Positions 44,085-53,180 of a stretch of DNA of 64,000 nucleotides are shown piece by piece (the first letter of the stretch is position 1; each line of letters starts with the position of its first letter). The translations under genes were made by a program, and so were the position numbers. Origin of the DNA: JANQHO01 sp965218075 (lineage in GTDB: Bacteria > Bacteroidota > Bacteroidia > Flavobacteriales > Schleiferiaceae); assembly GCA_965218075.1 (NCBI GenBank), contig CBDCJZ010000003.1, positions 1,984,001-2,048,000 of the forward strand. Reading direction: 5' to 3'. Under the pieces are notes generated by a model. That model did no database searches. It was given only the letters and a program-made list of their open reading frames with translations, and had not been told where the DNA came from.

Positions 44085-44154
44085 TATTTAAACACGTCAG
44101 ATTTATTTAAAGGATAATAATGCTAATTAATAACTCTTTTACTATCAATTCCTT

Positions 44155-44162
44155 TATTTTTG
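44155..44162 (+). promoter_or_regulatory. Candidate -7 box of sufE
   Basis: TATTTTTG matches TAnnTTTG and lies 33 bases before the sufE ATG. No convincing -33 element. The leader also holds AAGGAGGT (44177-44184), a full Shine-Dalgarno sequence 11 bases before the ATG, which is unusual because most genes in this window have none. Confidence 0.45.
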
Positions 44163-44195
44163 CATGTTAAATAATTAAGGAGGTATCGTTTAAAT

Positions 44196-44612
44196 ATGTC
44201 GATCGAGGAAATCCAAGCAGAAATAGTAGAAGAATTTGCCTTGTTTGACGATTGGATGCAGAAGTATGAATATCTGATTGAATTGGGCAAATTGCTTCCT
44301 CTGATTGATGAACGATACAAAAAGGAAGATAATATCATCAAGGGCTGCCAAAGCAGGGTGTGGCTGCATGCTGATAATAAGGACGATAAAGTAATTTACA
44401 CAGCCGATAGTGATGCCATACTGACCAAAGGACTTGTTGCTATGATGATACGCACTTTTTCTAATCAAAAACCTGAAAATATTGTTAGTGCAGATATGAG
44501 CTTTATTGATGAAATAGGCTTAAAGGAGCATTTATCGCCCACTAGGGCTAACGGCTTATCAAGCATGATCAAGCAAATGAAGTTTTACGCCTTAGCAATT
44601 CAGGTAAAGTAA
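44196..44612 (+). CDS. sufE: Sulfur acceptor protein SufE
   Basis: 138 residues, normal size. SufE accepts persulfide sulfur from SufS and hands it to the SufBCD scaffold. It contains DDWMQKYEYLIELGKLLP and the acceptor Cys in IIKGCQSRVWL near residue 51. It has its own candidate promoter and a strong Shine-Dalgarno sequence. The DUF59 gene follows 35 bases downstream. Confidence 0.95.
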   Translation: MSIEEIQAEIVEEFALFDDWMQKYEYLIELGKLLPLIDERYKKEDNIIKGCQSRVWLHADNKDDKVIYTADSDAILTKGLVAMMIRTFSNQKPENIVSADMSFIDEIGLKEHLSPTRANGLSSMIKQMKFYALAIQVK

Positions 44613-44647
44613 AGATTGTAGCCCAGAACTTTAAATTTCAAACCAAA

Positions 44648-44971
44648 GTGAAAACAAATGCAGAATTACAAGCCATAGGAGACCGAGTGATAGAAATACT
44701 GCGCACTATTTACGATCCTGAGATTCCAGTTGATTTATATGAGCTAGGACTAATATATGATGTACAGGTCAGCATTAAACAAGACATTAAAGTATTGATG
44801 ACTCTTACTTCTCCCAATTGCCCTGTAGCGGAAAGTTTGCCGGAAGAAGTTCGGGAAAAGTTGCGATCTATAGAAGATGTGAATGAAGTGGAAGTAGAAG
44901 TTACATTTGATCCACCTTGGGACAAAAGCATGATGAGTGAAGAAGCAAAACTGGAATTGGGGTTTCTTTAG
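44648..44971 (+). CDS. DUF59/MIP18-family Fe-S assembly protein (SufT/PaaD-like)
   Basis: 107 residues, GTG start. The MIP18 fold is marked by IYDPEIPVDLYELGLIYDVQ and LTSPNCPVAESLPEEV, with the conserved Cys in SPNCP, and VTFDPPWDKSMMSEEAKLEL at the end. Members assist Fe-S cluster maturation, and its place right after sufE supports this. The shared length and order suggest it is the Suf-cluster-associated member rather than the phenylacetate PaaD. Confidence 0.93.
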   Translation: MKTNAELQAIGDRVIEILRTIYDPEIPVDLYELGLIYDVQVSIKQDIKVLMTLTSPNCPVAESLPEEVREKLRSIEDVNEVEVEVTFDPPWDKSMMSEEAKLELGFL

Positions 44972-44981
44972 TTCAAAGCCT

Positions 44982-45104
44982 ATGGCTAAGATTAAAAAGT
45001 TTAACTATCTTACTAGTAAAAAGATCAGCTCTTTAATTTCTTATCTTAAAAGTGCTGAGCCTCATAGCTGGTATTTAAATGAAGATCAACAATTTTATGA
45101 ATAA
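44982..45104 (+). CDS. Possible 40-residue small protein coupled to the DUF2480 gene
   Basis: An ATG at 44982 opens a 40-codon frame (MAKIKKFNYLTSKKISSLIS, then a segment ending HSWYLNEDQQFYE). It lies 10 bases after the DUF59 stop, and its TAA overlaps an ATG of the DUF2480 gene (45097-45104). The tight spacing favours a real coupled gene. I do not recognise the product and the short length keeps confidence low. Confidence 0.3.
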   Translation: MAKIKKFNYLTSKKISSLISYLKSAEPHSWYLNEDQQFYE

Positions 45105-45642
45105 ACGACAAATTTCAAACCTTAATTCCCAAAATAGCTCCCAAGAAATTGAAAACAAAGTTGCTAAAAGTGATCTAATCACTTTAAGTCTAGAAGACTT
45201 TTATCCTAGGGGAAAACGTTTACAATTGGATATTGCTGATTGGTTGCATGAACGCGTGATTTTGCGGGAAAAGGATTTTCGCAAACAAGTTAAAAGCCAT
45301 GACTGGAGCCAGTACCAAGATGCATACATGGCTATACATTGTTCTGAGGATGCCATTATTCCACAATGGGCTTATATGTTACTGGGCGTTTCTTTGCAGT
45401 CTTATGCCAAAAAGATGGTTTACGGTTCACTTGAACTACTAGAGAATATTTTAATGGAAGAAGTTCTGAGTCATACCGATCTGCAGCAATACCAAGATCA
45501 AAGACTCATCATTAAAGGCTGTGGCGACTTGCCCATACCTTCACAAGCCTATTTAAGCCTGGCCGCCCACTTAAAGCCCATTGCCAAAAGTATTATGTAT
45601 GGTGAAGCCTGTTCTACTGTACCTATCTACAAGAAGAAATAG
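45097..45642 (+). CDS. DUF2480 family protein
   Basis: About 181 residues. It matches the Bacteroidota-specific DUF2480 family: LITLSLEDFYPRGKRLQLDI, QYQDAYMAIHCSEDAIIPQW, a pair of internally similar halves (AIIPQWAYMLLGVSLQSYAK and LPIPSQAYLSLAAHLKPIAK) and KGCGDLPIP. The internal repeat suggests a duplicated core. It often lies near suf genes, as here; the biochemical function is unknown. Starting at 45097 fits coupling to the small frame before it; an in-frame ATG at 45079 is possible. Confidence 0.85.
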   Translation: MNKRQISNLNSQNSSQEIENKVAKSDLITLSLEDFYPRGKRLQLDIADWLHERVILREKDFRKQVKSHDWSQYQDAYMAIHCSEDAIIPQWAYMLLGVSLQSYAKKMVYGSLELLENILMEEVLSHTDLQQYQDQRLIIKGCGDLPIPSQAYLSLAAHLKPIAKSIMYGEACSTVPIYKKK

Positions 45643-45644
45643 TT

Positions 45645-46067
45645 TTATTCGGCCAGAAGAAGCCTTGCTTCCTTAATTGACTTATCAGTATACTCAGCTA
45701 AATTCATTACTTTTATTTTCTCCTTTTCGAGGAATTTCCTTTTGGCTTCTTCTTCCATATTGTCATCATAATTTCGAGAAAAATACTTCATCCAGTTCAT
45801 CATTTTATCATTGGACTTCTGTAAAGTAACATAGGACTGATAATAAACCATAGTGTCAGCTACTTCATCACCCCGCCACTTTTCTTTGAGTTGCCTCTTC
45901 AACTTATTTATAATGTTCATCTGGGCCATAGTATGGTCATGCACTTCCATTACTTCTTTTTTGAGTTCATTAACCTCGTCTTTGGACTGTTCTTGTTTAA
46001 CTGTACTCTTACTATTGTCACAAGCCATTGCCGCTAATAAACCTACTGCCATAAAAAATTTCTTCAT
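45645..46067 (-). CDS. Small predicted lipoprotein with coiled coil
   Basis: 140 residues. Lipoprotein signal MKKFFMAVGLLAAMAC (lipobox AMAC), then a highly charged helical body (NELKKEVMEVHDHTMAQMNI, then KLKRQLKEKW) that should form a coiled coil. It resembles a Bacteroidota group sometimes labelled viral A-type inclusion protein because of the coiled coil, which says nothing about function. It converges on the DUF2480 gene with a 2-base gap. Confidence 0.75.
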   Translation of the reverse strand: MKKFFMAVGLLAAMACDNSKSTVKQEQSKDEVNELKKEVMEVHDHTMAQMNIINKLKRQLKEKWRGDEVADTMVYYQSYVTLQKSNDKMMNWMKYFSRNYDDNMEEEAKRKFLEKEKIKVMNLAEYTDKSIKEARLLLAE

Positions 46068-46172
46068 TTTCTTATTTCTTCATTTTGCTACAAAGCTAAG
46101 TCTTGTGAACAAAACAACTTTACTTTTTCTTAGTTCTGAACCATCTTTGTTATATGGAAAATTAGGGGGTCA

Positions 46173-46407
46173 TAACTGGCATAAAAAGCGAATTTTTGCA
46201 ACTATCGTAACTAGTTGTGATTCAATGAAAAACAGATACAAGAATTTTTCAAAACTTAAATTTAGAGAAATTTTCCGTTTGTTTTGTGAAAATTTAACCA
46301 GTGGATATGACCTCTGAAAGAGGGCAAGTTTTAGTACAATAACTGTAACAGCTCATAATAACACCATTGAAAAATTTTGGAAACAATTCCTTAAGCTAAT
46401 CATGATC
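46173..46407 (+). repeat. Dispersed repeat copy 1 (possible transposase fragment)
   Basis: Similar along its length to the reverse complement of 58615-58858, and at its 3' core to 59314-59362. The best-kept part is CATTGAAAAATTTTGGAAAC with the bases after it, up to CTAATCATG. In one frame the DNA reads FSKLKFREIFRLFCENLTSG, then shifts to NNTIEKFWKQFLKLI, which resembles the helix-turn-helix start of IS1595/IS1016-type transposases. No terminal inverted repeats or complete transposase are present. It abuts the ion-channel gene. Confidence 0.5.
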
Positions 46408-46440
46408 CTCATTTTGTCCTAAAAACTTTACCAATTATAT

Positions 46441-47235
46441 ATGAATAGAAGAGATTATTGGAGTAAAATAATTTTTGAATCAGAAACTCAGAAAGGTAAA
46501 GCCTTTGATATTGTTTTGTTTATCGTCATACTCGGTAGTTTGATTACCATAATGCTGGAAACGGTCGAGTCTATTGCTAAGGAATATCATATCATTTTTC
46601 GAGTTCTGGAATGGATATTTACCATTCTCTTTTCATTTGAGTACATCATGCGAATTATTGTGGCAGAAAATAAAAGAAGATACATATTGAGCTTTTATGG
46701 AATCATTGACTTGCTTTCAGTTCTTCCTACATATTTGGTTATAATTTTATCCGGGGCACAGTATTTTTTAATGATTCGGAGTCTTCGGCTGCTCAGGGTT
46801 TTCAGAGTACTTAAAATGGTGCGATTTTTAGGGGAAGCTAAAGTTTTATTAATTGCCCTACGAGCCAGCCGTGCTAAGATTATCGTATTTTTGATTGCCG
46901 TTCTTTGTGTGGTCTTTATCATGGGCGCCTTGATGTATATGATTGAAGGAAAAGAAAATGGCTTTAAAAGTATACCGGTAAGTATTTACTGGTGTATCGT
47001 AACCCTTACCACCGTTGGTTATGGAGATATTTCTCCCCAAACCCCTTTAGGCCAAATCATTGCCTCTATTATCATGATATTGGGTTATGGAATAATTGCT
47101 GTACCTACTGGAATCGTCACTTCAGAGCTGGCTACCACAAGTCGGAAAAAGAAAGGGAGATGTTGTCTTGGCTGTAGTTATTCTCCTATTTCTTCCTCCG
47201 ATAATTTTTGCCCGAACTGTGGAATCAAGCTTTGA
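46441..47235 (+). CDS. Voltage-gated potassium channel-type ion transporter with zinc-ribbon tail
   Basis: 264 residues, six membrane helices. The S4 sensor carries regular Arg/Lys (MIRSLRLLRVFRVLKMVRFL). The selectivity filter is TLTTVGYGDISP at about residues 187-198, so K+ is the likely ion. The last 35 residues have two Cys pairs (CLGC and CPNC), a small zinc ribbon found at the C-terminus of many Bacteroidota channels of this type. The stop overlaps the probable miaA start in TTGA. Confidence 0.93.
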   Translation: MNRRDYWSKIIFESETQKGKAFDIVLFIVILGSLITIMLETVESIAKEYHIIFRVLEWIFTILFSFEYIMRIIVAENKRRYILSFYGIIDLLSVLPTYLVIILSGAQYFLMIRSLRLLRVFRVLKMVRFLGEAKVLLIALRASRAKIIVFLIAVLCVVFIMGALMYMIEGKENGFKSIPVSIYWCIVTLTTVGYGDISPQTPLGQIIASIIMILGYGIIAVPTGIVTSELATTSRKKKGRCCLGCSYSPISSSDNFCPNCGIKL

Positions 47236-48128
47236 AAAGTGCCATTTTTATCTGTGGTCCCACGGCTGTAGGAAAAACTAGGATGGCTATTGAGATAGCC
47301 AAATGGCTCGACACAGACATTATCTCTTATGATTCCCGACAATTTTTTAAAGAGCTGAAAATTGGGGCGGCTTTCCCCAACAAAGAAGAGTTGAAAAGAG
47401 TAAAACATCACTTGATTGGTCAACTGAGTGTAACTGATGATTTCAATGCCGGGAATTTTGAACGCCAGGCCTTGAAGTTATTAGAAACTCTATTTCAGAA
47501 AAACGATAATGTAGTGCTGGTAGGTGGAAGTGGACTTTATATGAAAGCGCTTACTGAAGGTATTGATGATTTGCCTAAGATTAACCCCAAGATTAGAGAA
47601 AAACTTAAGAAGGTTTTCAAGGATTTGGGAATTGAAGTTTTACAAAACGAACTCAGGGAAAAAGATCCCAACTACCTGGAAATAGTAGATAAACAAAATT
47701 CACAACGCCTCATCAGAGCGCTAGAAGTTATCTACTCTACTAACAGGCCTTTTAGTAAGCTCAGAAAAGGAAGAATGGTCAAGCGCAACTTTAACATTGT
47801 AAAAATAGGTCTAAAAATGCCCCGTCCACAGCTATATGAGCGTATCAATTCAAGAGTAGACAAAATGATGGAAGCAGGTCTGCTTAAAGAAGCCCAAGAT
47901 CTCAATTGTTATCGAGCTAAAAATCCCCTTCAAACAGTGGGTTACAAGGAGCTATTTCAATATTTTGACGATAAATATCAGCTGCCGATGGCTGTTTCAG
48001 AGATCAAAAAGAATTCCCGCAGATATGCCAAGCGCCAATTAACCTGGCTCAGAAGAGACAAAGAAATACAGTGGTTTAATCCCATGGATCTTGAAAAAAT
48101 AAAAAACTACTTGGAATCTTATCGATGA
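47232..48128 (+). CDS. miaA: tRNA dimethylallyltransferase MiaA
   Basis: About 298 residues. It isopentenylates A37 of tRNAs reading UNN codons. The start is probably TTG at 47232, overlapping the channel stop in TTGA and giving LKSAIFICGPTAVGKTRMAI (P-loop GPTAVGKT). An upstream TTG at 47208 is less likely. Other motifs: IISYDSRQFFKELKIGAAFP, LVGGSGLYMKALTEGIDDLP, RLIRALEVI and YAKRQLTWLRRD. lpxK begins in ATGA of its stop. Confidence 0.95.
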   Translation: MKSAIFICGPTAVGKTRMAIEIAKWLDTDIISYDSRQFFKELKIGAAFPNKEELKRVKHHLIGQLSVTDDFNAGNFERQALKLLETLFQKNDNVVLVGGSGLYMKALTEGIDDLPKINPKIREKLKKVFKDLGIEVLQNELREKDPNYLEIVDKQNSQRLIRALEVIYSTNRPFSKLRKGRMVKRNFNIVKIGLKMPRPQLYERINSRVDKMMEAGLLKEAQDLNCYRAKNPLQTVGYKELFQYFDDKYQLPMAVSEIKKNSRRYAKRQLTWLRRDKEIQWFNPMDLEKIKNYLESYR

Positions 48129-49147
48129 ATAACTGGCGAAAAATATTATACCCCTTTTCTTTGTTATACGGGAGCGCCGCAGCTATCAGAAATATTGCCT
48201 TTGATCGAAAAATTCTGTTTTCTAAAAGCTACACTATTCCAGTCATAGCAATAGGTAATTTAAGTACTGGTGGGACGGGGAAAACCCCTATGACAGAATA
48301 CCTTATTGAGCTACTTTGTCAAGAATACAAGCTTGGAATAGTAAGTCGCGGTTATGGAAGGAAAACCAAAGGCTTGTTGGAAGCCACCTCTGAGCATGAG
48401 AGTATAGATATAGGCGACGAATCTTTAAAAATTCTTGCCAAATACTCTGACGTAAAACTAGCTGTAGCAGAAAAAAGAAAAGAAGGAATTGATTATTTGT
48501 TAAATAAGTATCCCGATTTGCAGATCATTTTGCTGGACGATGCCTTTCAGCATCGCTATGTAAAGGCTAGCTTTCACATTTTGCTAACTACTTTTCAAGA
48601 GCCTTTTTATAAGGACTTAGTATTACCTGCCGGTAATTTGAGGGAATTTAGTTCAGGTAAGAAACGGGCCGACTTGATAGTGATCACTAAAACTCCATCG
48701 AGCATCGATCATGAAACCGCTCTGAAAATTGAAAAAAAAATAGGCCATCCCCATGTACTGTTCTCTTCATTAGGTTATTCTGAGCTTATTTCGGTTTCTA
48801 GTGAAAGACAGGAAGTCCATAAAAAAGTTATTGTAGCTACCGGAATTGCACAGCCAAAACTTATGTTGAATCACATTAGTAAATCACATCAAATACTAAA
48901 GCATTTTAGTTATCCTGATCACTATAATTTCAGCCAAAAAGAAATAGGTAATTGGCTTAATTATATCAAACTCAGGTCTGATGTTTCGGTAATTACCACT
49001 GAAAAGGATTGGGCACGTTTGAAAAATCGGTTACCTGAAAAGCTGACAAAGAAAAGTTTTCTTCTTCCCGTTAAAACAGAGTTTTTATTTGATGGAAATC
49101 AAAAAATAGCTAGAGCAATAGAAAGTCTATATAACAAGCGGCATTAG
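48125..49147 (+). CDS. lpxK: Tetraacyldisaccharide 4'-kinase LpxK
   Basis: 340 residues. It phosphorylates the lipid A precursor at the inner membrane. The Walker-A-like motif is VIAIGNLSTGGTGKTPMTEY near residue 45, with IVSRGYGRKTKG, IILLDDAFQHRYVKA (Walker B region) and TTEKDWARL following. The N-terminal hydrophobic stretch (ILYPFSLLYGSAAAI) is the membrane anchor. It implies an LPS-type outer membrane. Overlaps miaA by 4 bases. Confidence 0.96.
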   Translation: MNNWRKILYPFSLLYGSAAAIRNIAFDRKILFSKSYTIPVIAIGNLSTGGTGKTPMTEYLIELLCQEYKLGIVSRGYGRKTKGLLEATSEHESIDIGDESLKILAKYSDVKLAVAEKRKEGIDYLLNKYPDLQIILLDDAFQHRYVKASFHILLTTFQEPFYKDLVLPAGNLREFSSGKKRADLIVITKTPSSIDHETALKIEKKIGHPHVLFSSLGYSELISVSSERQEVHKKVIVATGIAQPKLMLNHISKSHQILKHFSYPDHYNFSQKEIGNWLNYIKLRSDVSVITTEKDWARLKNRLPEKLTKKSFLLPVKTEFLFDGNQKIARAIESLYNKRH

Positions 49148-49209
49148 TAAGCAAGAATGAGGATTAAGCCATCTCTATTTTATTTCTTTGCAAGTCCGTA
49201 GAAAGCTTT

Positions 49210-50664
49210 ATGAAAAAAACAATCGATAGATATGAATCGGTTATTGGGCTTGAGATTCACGTGCAGCTCAACACTCTAAGCAAAGCCTATTCTAGCGATG
49301 CTAACGAATATGGAGCTATGCCTAATACTCGGGTCAGTGCTATATCCTTAGGGCATCCCGGTACCCTGCCTATGAGTAATGAAAAAGTTATAGAATATGC
49401 CGTTCGCTTAGGAATTGCCTGTAACTGTAAGATCAGAGAGTTGAACGAATATGCCCGTAAAAACTATATCTACCCCGATCTGCCCAGAGGTTACCAAATC
49501 ACTCAACATGCTGCTCCAATTTGCAATGGCGGTTATCTTATAATTAACAACGCTGAGGGAAGTCCCAAGAAAATAGGACTTACCCGTATACATATGGAAG
49601 AGGATAGCGGTAAGAGTATACACAACATAGATCCTTTTAACTCTTTGATTGATCTCAATCGTGCAGGGATCCCGCTGTTAGAAATTGTAAGCGAGCCTGA
49701 TTTTCGAAACGGACAGGAAGCGTACAACTATCTCATAGAAATGCGTAAGATAGTACGCTACTTAGAGATCAGCGATGGTAATATGGAGGAGGGTAGCTTA
49801 CGCTGTGATGTAAATGTTTCTGTTCGCTCTAAAGGGGATAAGAAATTGGGAATCAAAGTAGAAATAAAAAACCTTAATTCCTTCCGTAACGTGCAAAAAG
49901 CTATTGATTATGAAATTATACGCCAGCTAGAGTTGATGGAAAACGGTAAAACAGTCGAACAGGAAACTCGCACATTTGACCCCGTCAAACGCAAAACCCA
50001 TTTACTTAGAACCAAAGAAGATACACATGATTACCGTTATTTTACAGAACCTGATTTACAACCGATAAGAATAACCAAAGAGTATATTGAATCCATTAAA
50101 AAAGAGTTTCCCCCCCTTCCTTCAGAACTCTTTGAAAAGTATAGAAAGCTCGGTTTAAGTGAGTATGATGCTCATTTGTTAACTGATACGAAAGGAATAG
50201 CCCTTTATTTTGAAGATTTAATTTCCCATACAGATAATTACAAGGCAGCAGCTAATTGGATTATGGGTCCCATTAAATCATACTTGAATGACGGAGCTAT
50301 GATCATAGAGAAGTTCCCTATTAGTCCTGCTACCATTGCCACTTTAATTAAAATAGTAGACGACGGCCAGCTGAGCCATTCAGCCGCTACAGGTGACTTG
50401 TTTTCGTTCTTGCTCCAAAACCCGAAGTTCGATCCCTTGCAAATAGCTCGGGAAAAGAATCTGATTCAAGAGAGCGATAAAGACATTTTACAAAATATAG
50501 TAGAACAAGCCATTGCTAAATTCCCAGATAAAGTTGAGGAATACAGAAATGGTAAAAAAGGGCTTTTAGGGCTTTTTATGGGAGAAGTAATGAACCTTTC
50601 CAGGGGGAAAGCCAATCCTAAAGTAGCCAACAAATTAGTCAGAGATTACTTAGAAAATAAATAG
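49210..50664 (+). CDS. gatB: Asp/Glu-tRNA amidotransferase subunit B
   Basis: 484 residues. GatB activates the tRNA-bound Glu or Asp with ATP and amidates it. Typical blocks: YESVIGLEIHVQLNTLSKAY, KNYIYPDLPRGYQITQHAAP, NRAGIPLLEIVSEPDF, SLRCDVNVSVR and a C-terminal YqeY-like helical domain ending GKANPKVANKLVRDYLENK. A degenerate copy of this 3' end with the bases after the stop lies at 59101-59182. The partner gatC is at 19365. Confidence 0.97.
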   Translation: MKKTIDRYESVIGLEIHVQLNTLSKAYSSDANEYGAMPNTRVSAISLGHPGTLPMSNEKVIEYAVRLGIACNCKIRELNEYARKNYIYPDLPRGYQITQHAAPICNGGYLIINNAEGSPKKIGLTRIHMEEDSGKSIHNIDPFNSLIDLNRAGIPLLEIVSEPDFRNGQEAYNYLIEMRKIVRYLEISDGNMEEGSLRCDVNVSVRSKGDKKLGIKVEIKNLNSFRNVQKAIDYEIIRQLELMENGKTVEQETRTFDPVKRKTHLLRTKEDTHDYRYFTEPDLQPIRITKEYIESIKKEFPPLPSELFEKYRKLGLSEYDAHLLTDTKGIALYFEDLISHTDNYKAAANWIMGPIKSYLNDGAMIIEKFPISPATIATLIKIVDDGQLSHSAATGDLFSFLLQNPKFDPLQIAREKNLIQESDKDILQNIVEQAIAKFPDKVEEYRNGKKGLLGLFMGEVMNLSRGKANPKVANKLVRDYLENK

Positions 50665-50670
50665 ATCTAT

Positions 50671-51852
50671 ATGATACTCAAAAAACTTTTTTTTGCACTA
50701 ATACCTTTAAGTTTTATTGCATGTAAAACTCACAGCAAAACTTCTATCAGCGGAAAGGTAGAGGAAGGCATTCAAACTATTTATCTATCACGCCTGGAAC
50801 CACAGGAGATAATAAGACTGGACACAATGGATGTCAGTTCAGGTGAGTTCTCATTTGAAATTGAGAACATTGATATGGGATTCTACATGATAGAAACAGA
50901 CGATGGGTATCGCCTTCCTCTTTTTGTGAAACCGGGAGAAAAAATTGATCTGTCGATTAGAGGGAGAGGTAATACCCGAAACTATACTGTAAAAGGAAGC
51001 GATGAATCGGAAAGAATAATCAAAATAACTAATGTTGTTACAGATGCAATGGTAAAAATTGACAGCATTAATACCGTAAATCAAACTTATCGGGATAGTG
51101 CCAGTTTTCTAACAATCCGTTTACAGCTCGATTCTGCTTTTGAAAATATAGTACAGGATTCGAGAAAAGCTATGAAAGCCCTTATTGAAGAAAAATCTGG
51201 TAGCATGGCCAATCTTTTTGTCTTCCCTCAATCCATAGGGAATTTCCAGCTCGTTTCACCAGAGGAAAACATGAAGTATTATGAAATAGTGCTTACCGGC
51301 TTGGAAGAAAACTATCCAGATAATAAACACACTGAGAATTTCAAAGAGAGAGTTAAAAAGCTCAAAGAAACTTTGGCAGTAAACAAATGGTTGGAAGAAG
51401 CTAAGAATAAGTTTGTCCCAGGAGCCCCTATGTCTGAAATTGAACTTCCTGGCCCTGATGGGATCATTCACAAACTCTCTTCTCTAAGAGGAAAAGTAGT
51501 TTTAGTTGATTTTTGGGCTGCTTGGTGCAGGCCTTGTCGTGCTGAAAATCCTAACTTGGTACGTATGTACAATCGCTATAAGTCAAAAGACTTTGATGTT
51601 TACAGTGTTTCATTAGATGGTCTACCTCAGCAACTTACTCCAAAAGATGACTGGCAACGAGCAATAAACGATGACGGCCTAGTATGGCCCAATCACGGTA
51701 GCGAGCTAAAAGGCTGGAATTCTTCAGTTGTTCGCCAGTTTGGATTTAGTGGAATACCATATACTATATTAGTAGACAGAGATGGTAATATTATAGCAGT
51801 AAATCTCGTAGGGCTTCAATTAGAAGCAAAACTCAAGGAAGTATTAGGCTAG
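50671..51852 (+). CDS. TlpA-like thioredoxin-domain lipoprotein (DUF4369 N-terminus)
   Basis: 393 residues. Lipoprotein signal MILKKLFFALIPLSFIAC (lipobox FIAC). The N-terminal half resembles DUF4369 (SISGKVEEGIQTIYLSRLEP, YTVKGSDESE). The C-terminal ~140 residues are a TlpA/ResA-type thioredoxin fold with the redox pair in WAAWCRPCRAENPNL near residue 285 and the cis-Pro in FSGIPYTILVDRDG. It likely reduces periplasmic disulfides, for example in cytochrome maturation. It starts 6 bases after gatB, and its end overlaps gapA tail-to-tail by 9 bases. Confidence 0.9.
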   Translation: MILKKLFFALIPLSFIACKTHSKTSISGKVEEGIQTIYLSRLEPQEIIRLDTMDVSSGEFSFEIENIDMGFYMIETDDGYRLPLFVKPGEKIDLSIRGRGNTRNYTVKGSDESERIIKITNVVTDAMVKIDSINTVNQTYRDSASFLTIRLQLDSAFENIVQDSRKAMKALIEEKSGSMANLFVFPQSIGNFQLVSPEENMKYYEIVLTGLEENYPDNKHTENFKERVKKLKETLAVNKWLEEAKNKFVPGAPMSEIELPGPDGIIHKLSSLRGKVVLVDFWAAWCRPCRAENPNLVRMYNRYKSKDFDVYSVSLDGLPQQLTPKDDWQRAINDDGLVWPNHGSELKGWNSSVVRQFGFSGIPYTILVDRDGNIIAVNLVGLQLEAKLKEVLG

Positions 51853-52842
51853 CTTTAAGATAAGATCAGCCAAACGACAGCTGTAACCTATCTCATTATC
51901 GTACCAACCTACCACTTTTACCATTTTGCCCAAGACCGAAGTTAATTCCCCGTCAAACAAGCAAGAATAGGGGCTTCCAATTACGTCTCGTGATACTATT
52001 GGATCAGAAGTATAACCCAAGTAATTCTTCAATACCCCTCTCTCTGAAGCCAGCTTAAAAGTTTTATTAATCCCTTCTTTACTGAGGGGTCTTTCTACAG
52101 TGAAGATTATATTGGTAAGACTTCCATCTGCTACGGGGACTCGGATTCCCGTCCCCCCTATTTTACCATCTAAATGTGGAAAAACTTTCGTTATAGCTTT
52201 GGCGGCGCTTGTGGTGGTAGGTACTATAGATTCGGCTGCAGCTCTTCCTCTGCGATAGTCCTTATGAGGGGAGTCCTGCAATCGCTGATCATTAGTGTAG
52301 CTGTGTACAGTAGTAATATACGCATGTTTTATTCCACCTAGCTCATCAATTATTTTTACTAGAGGTGCAGCCGAATTAGTAGTACAGGATGCATTGGAAA
52401 TAACAACGTCAGTTTCTTCAAGTAAATAGTCATTAATACCTAGTACGACAATTTTGGTATTATCCTTGGCTGGTGCTGATAAAACCACTTTTTTAGCTCT
52501 TCCTGATTCAATATGTGATAATGCTAATGCCTTAGTTCGGAATTTACCTGTAGATTCAATTACAATATCTACATCATAATCGCCCCAGGGAATATTTTTA
52601 AGTTCTTTTTCATGAAATATTTTTATCTTGTTCTCGTCGACTCGTAGAAATTCATTTTGATGATATATATTTCCCGGATATTTCCCATGAATGCTATCAT
52701 ATTTTAATAGATAAGCCAAGTTGGAGGTGTCTATCAGATCATTAATAACCTTAATTTCAATATTAGGATACTTTCTCAGTGCTCTTGCAAGAGATCGTCC
52801 TATTCGGCCAAATCCGTTGATTCCTATCGGAATTTTTTTCAT
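51844..52842 (-). CDS. gapA: Glyceraldehyde-3-phosphate dehydrogenase
   Basis: 332 residues. Glycolytic oxidation of glyceraldehyde 3-phosphate. The NAD loop is GINGFGRIGRSLARAL, the catalytic Cys lies in SNASCTTNSAAPL near residue 152, and WYDNEIGYSCRLADL is at the end. All family blocks are present. It is monocistronic, and upstream lies a 2-kb decayed region. Confidence 0.97.
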   Translation of the reverse strand: MKKIPIGINGFGRIGRSLARALRKYPNIEIKVINDLIDTSNLAYLLKYDSIHGKYPGNIYHQNEFLRVDENKIKIFHEKELKNIPWGDYDVDIVIESTGKFRTKALALSHIESGRAKKVVLSAPAKDNTKIVVLGINDYLLEETDVVISNASCTTNSAAPLVKIIDELGGIKHAYITTVHSYTNDQRLQDSPHKDYRRGRAAAESIVPTTTSAAKAITKVFPHLDGKIGGTGIRVPVADGSLTNIIFTVERPLSKEGINKTFKLASERGVLKNYLGYTSDPIVSRDVIGSPYSCLFDGELTSVLGKMVKVVGWYDNEIGYSCRLADLILKLA

Positions 52843-53009
52843 AGTAGCAGCAAAATAAAGAAATCTGTGACTTATTTTTTATGGGATTTTTATTCATGAC
52901 AGCAGTTAGGTGTAGAAGCTAAATCTAGTTTAAGCGAAATAAGGAAACAAAGAGAATTACTGAATAGCTATTTTCTTTGCGAATCTCCCGTATCCAGATA
53001 AGAATAAAG

Positions 53010-53180
53010 GAACTACCCGTGTAAAAATTAGAGGTGGATCAACCTGGCTAATTAAATCAGGGTGATTAGGACCAATTCCATGATCTACTTACAGCTACCT
53101 TAACAGATGTATTCCCTTTGGCGATATCCCAGGCCTTTATTTGCTTGAATGGTTTTAAGGTTTCACAGCCAGTCATTTGT
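53010..53180 (-). pseudogene. Relic of an S8 subtilisin-like protease
   Basis: On the minus strand, over three frames, the DNA reads LKTIQANK, AWDIAKGNTSVKVAV, then after a one-base shift VDHGIGPNHPDLISQVDPPL and IFTR. This is the start of a subtilase catalytic domain: QxxAWDIxxG and the Asp-loop V-D-H-G-I-x-x-N-H-P-D-L, which carries the first residue of the Asp-His-Ser triad. The His and Ser regions are missing. Bacteroidota enzymes of this type are usually secreted. Confidence 0.65.
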
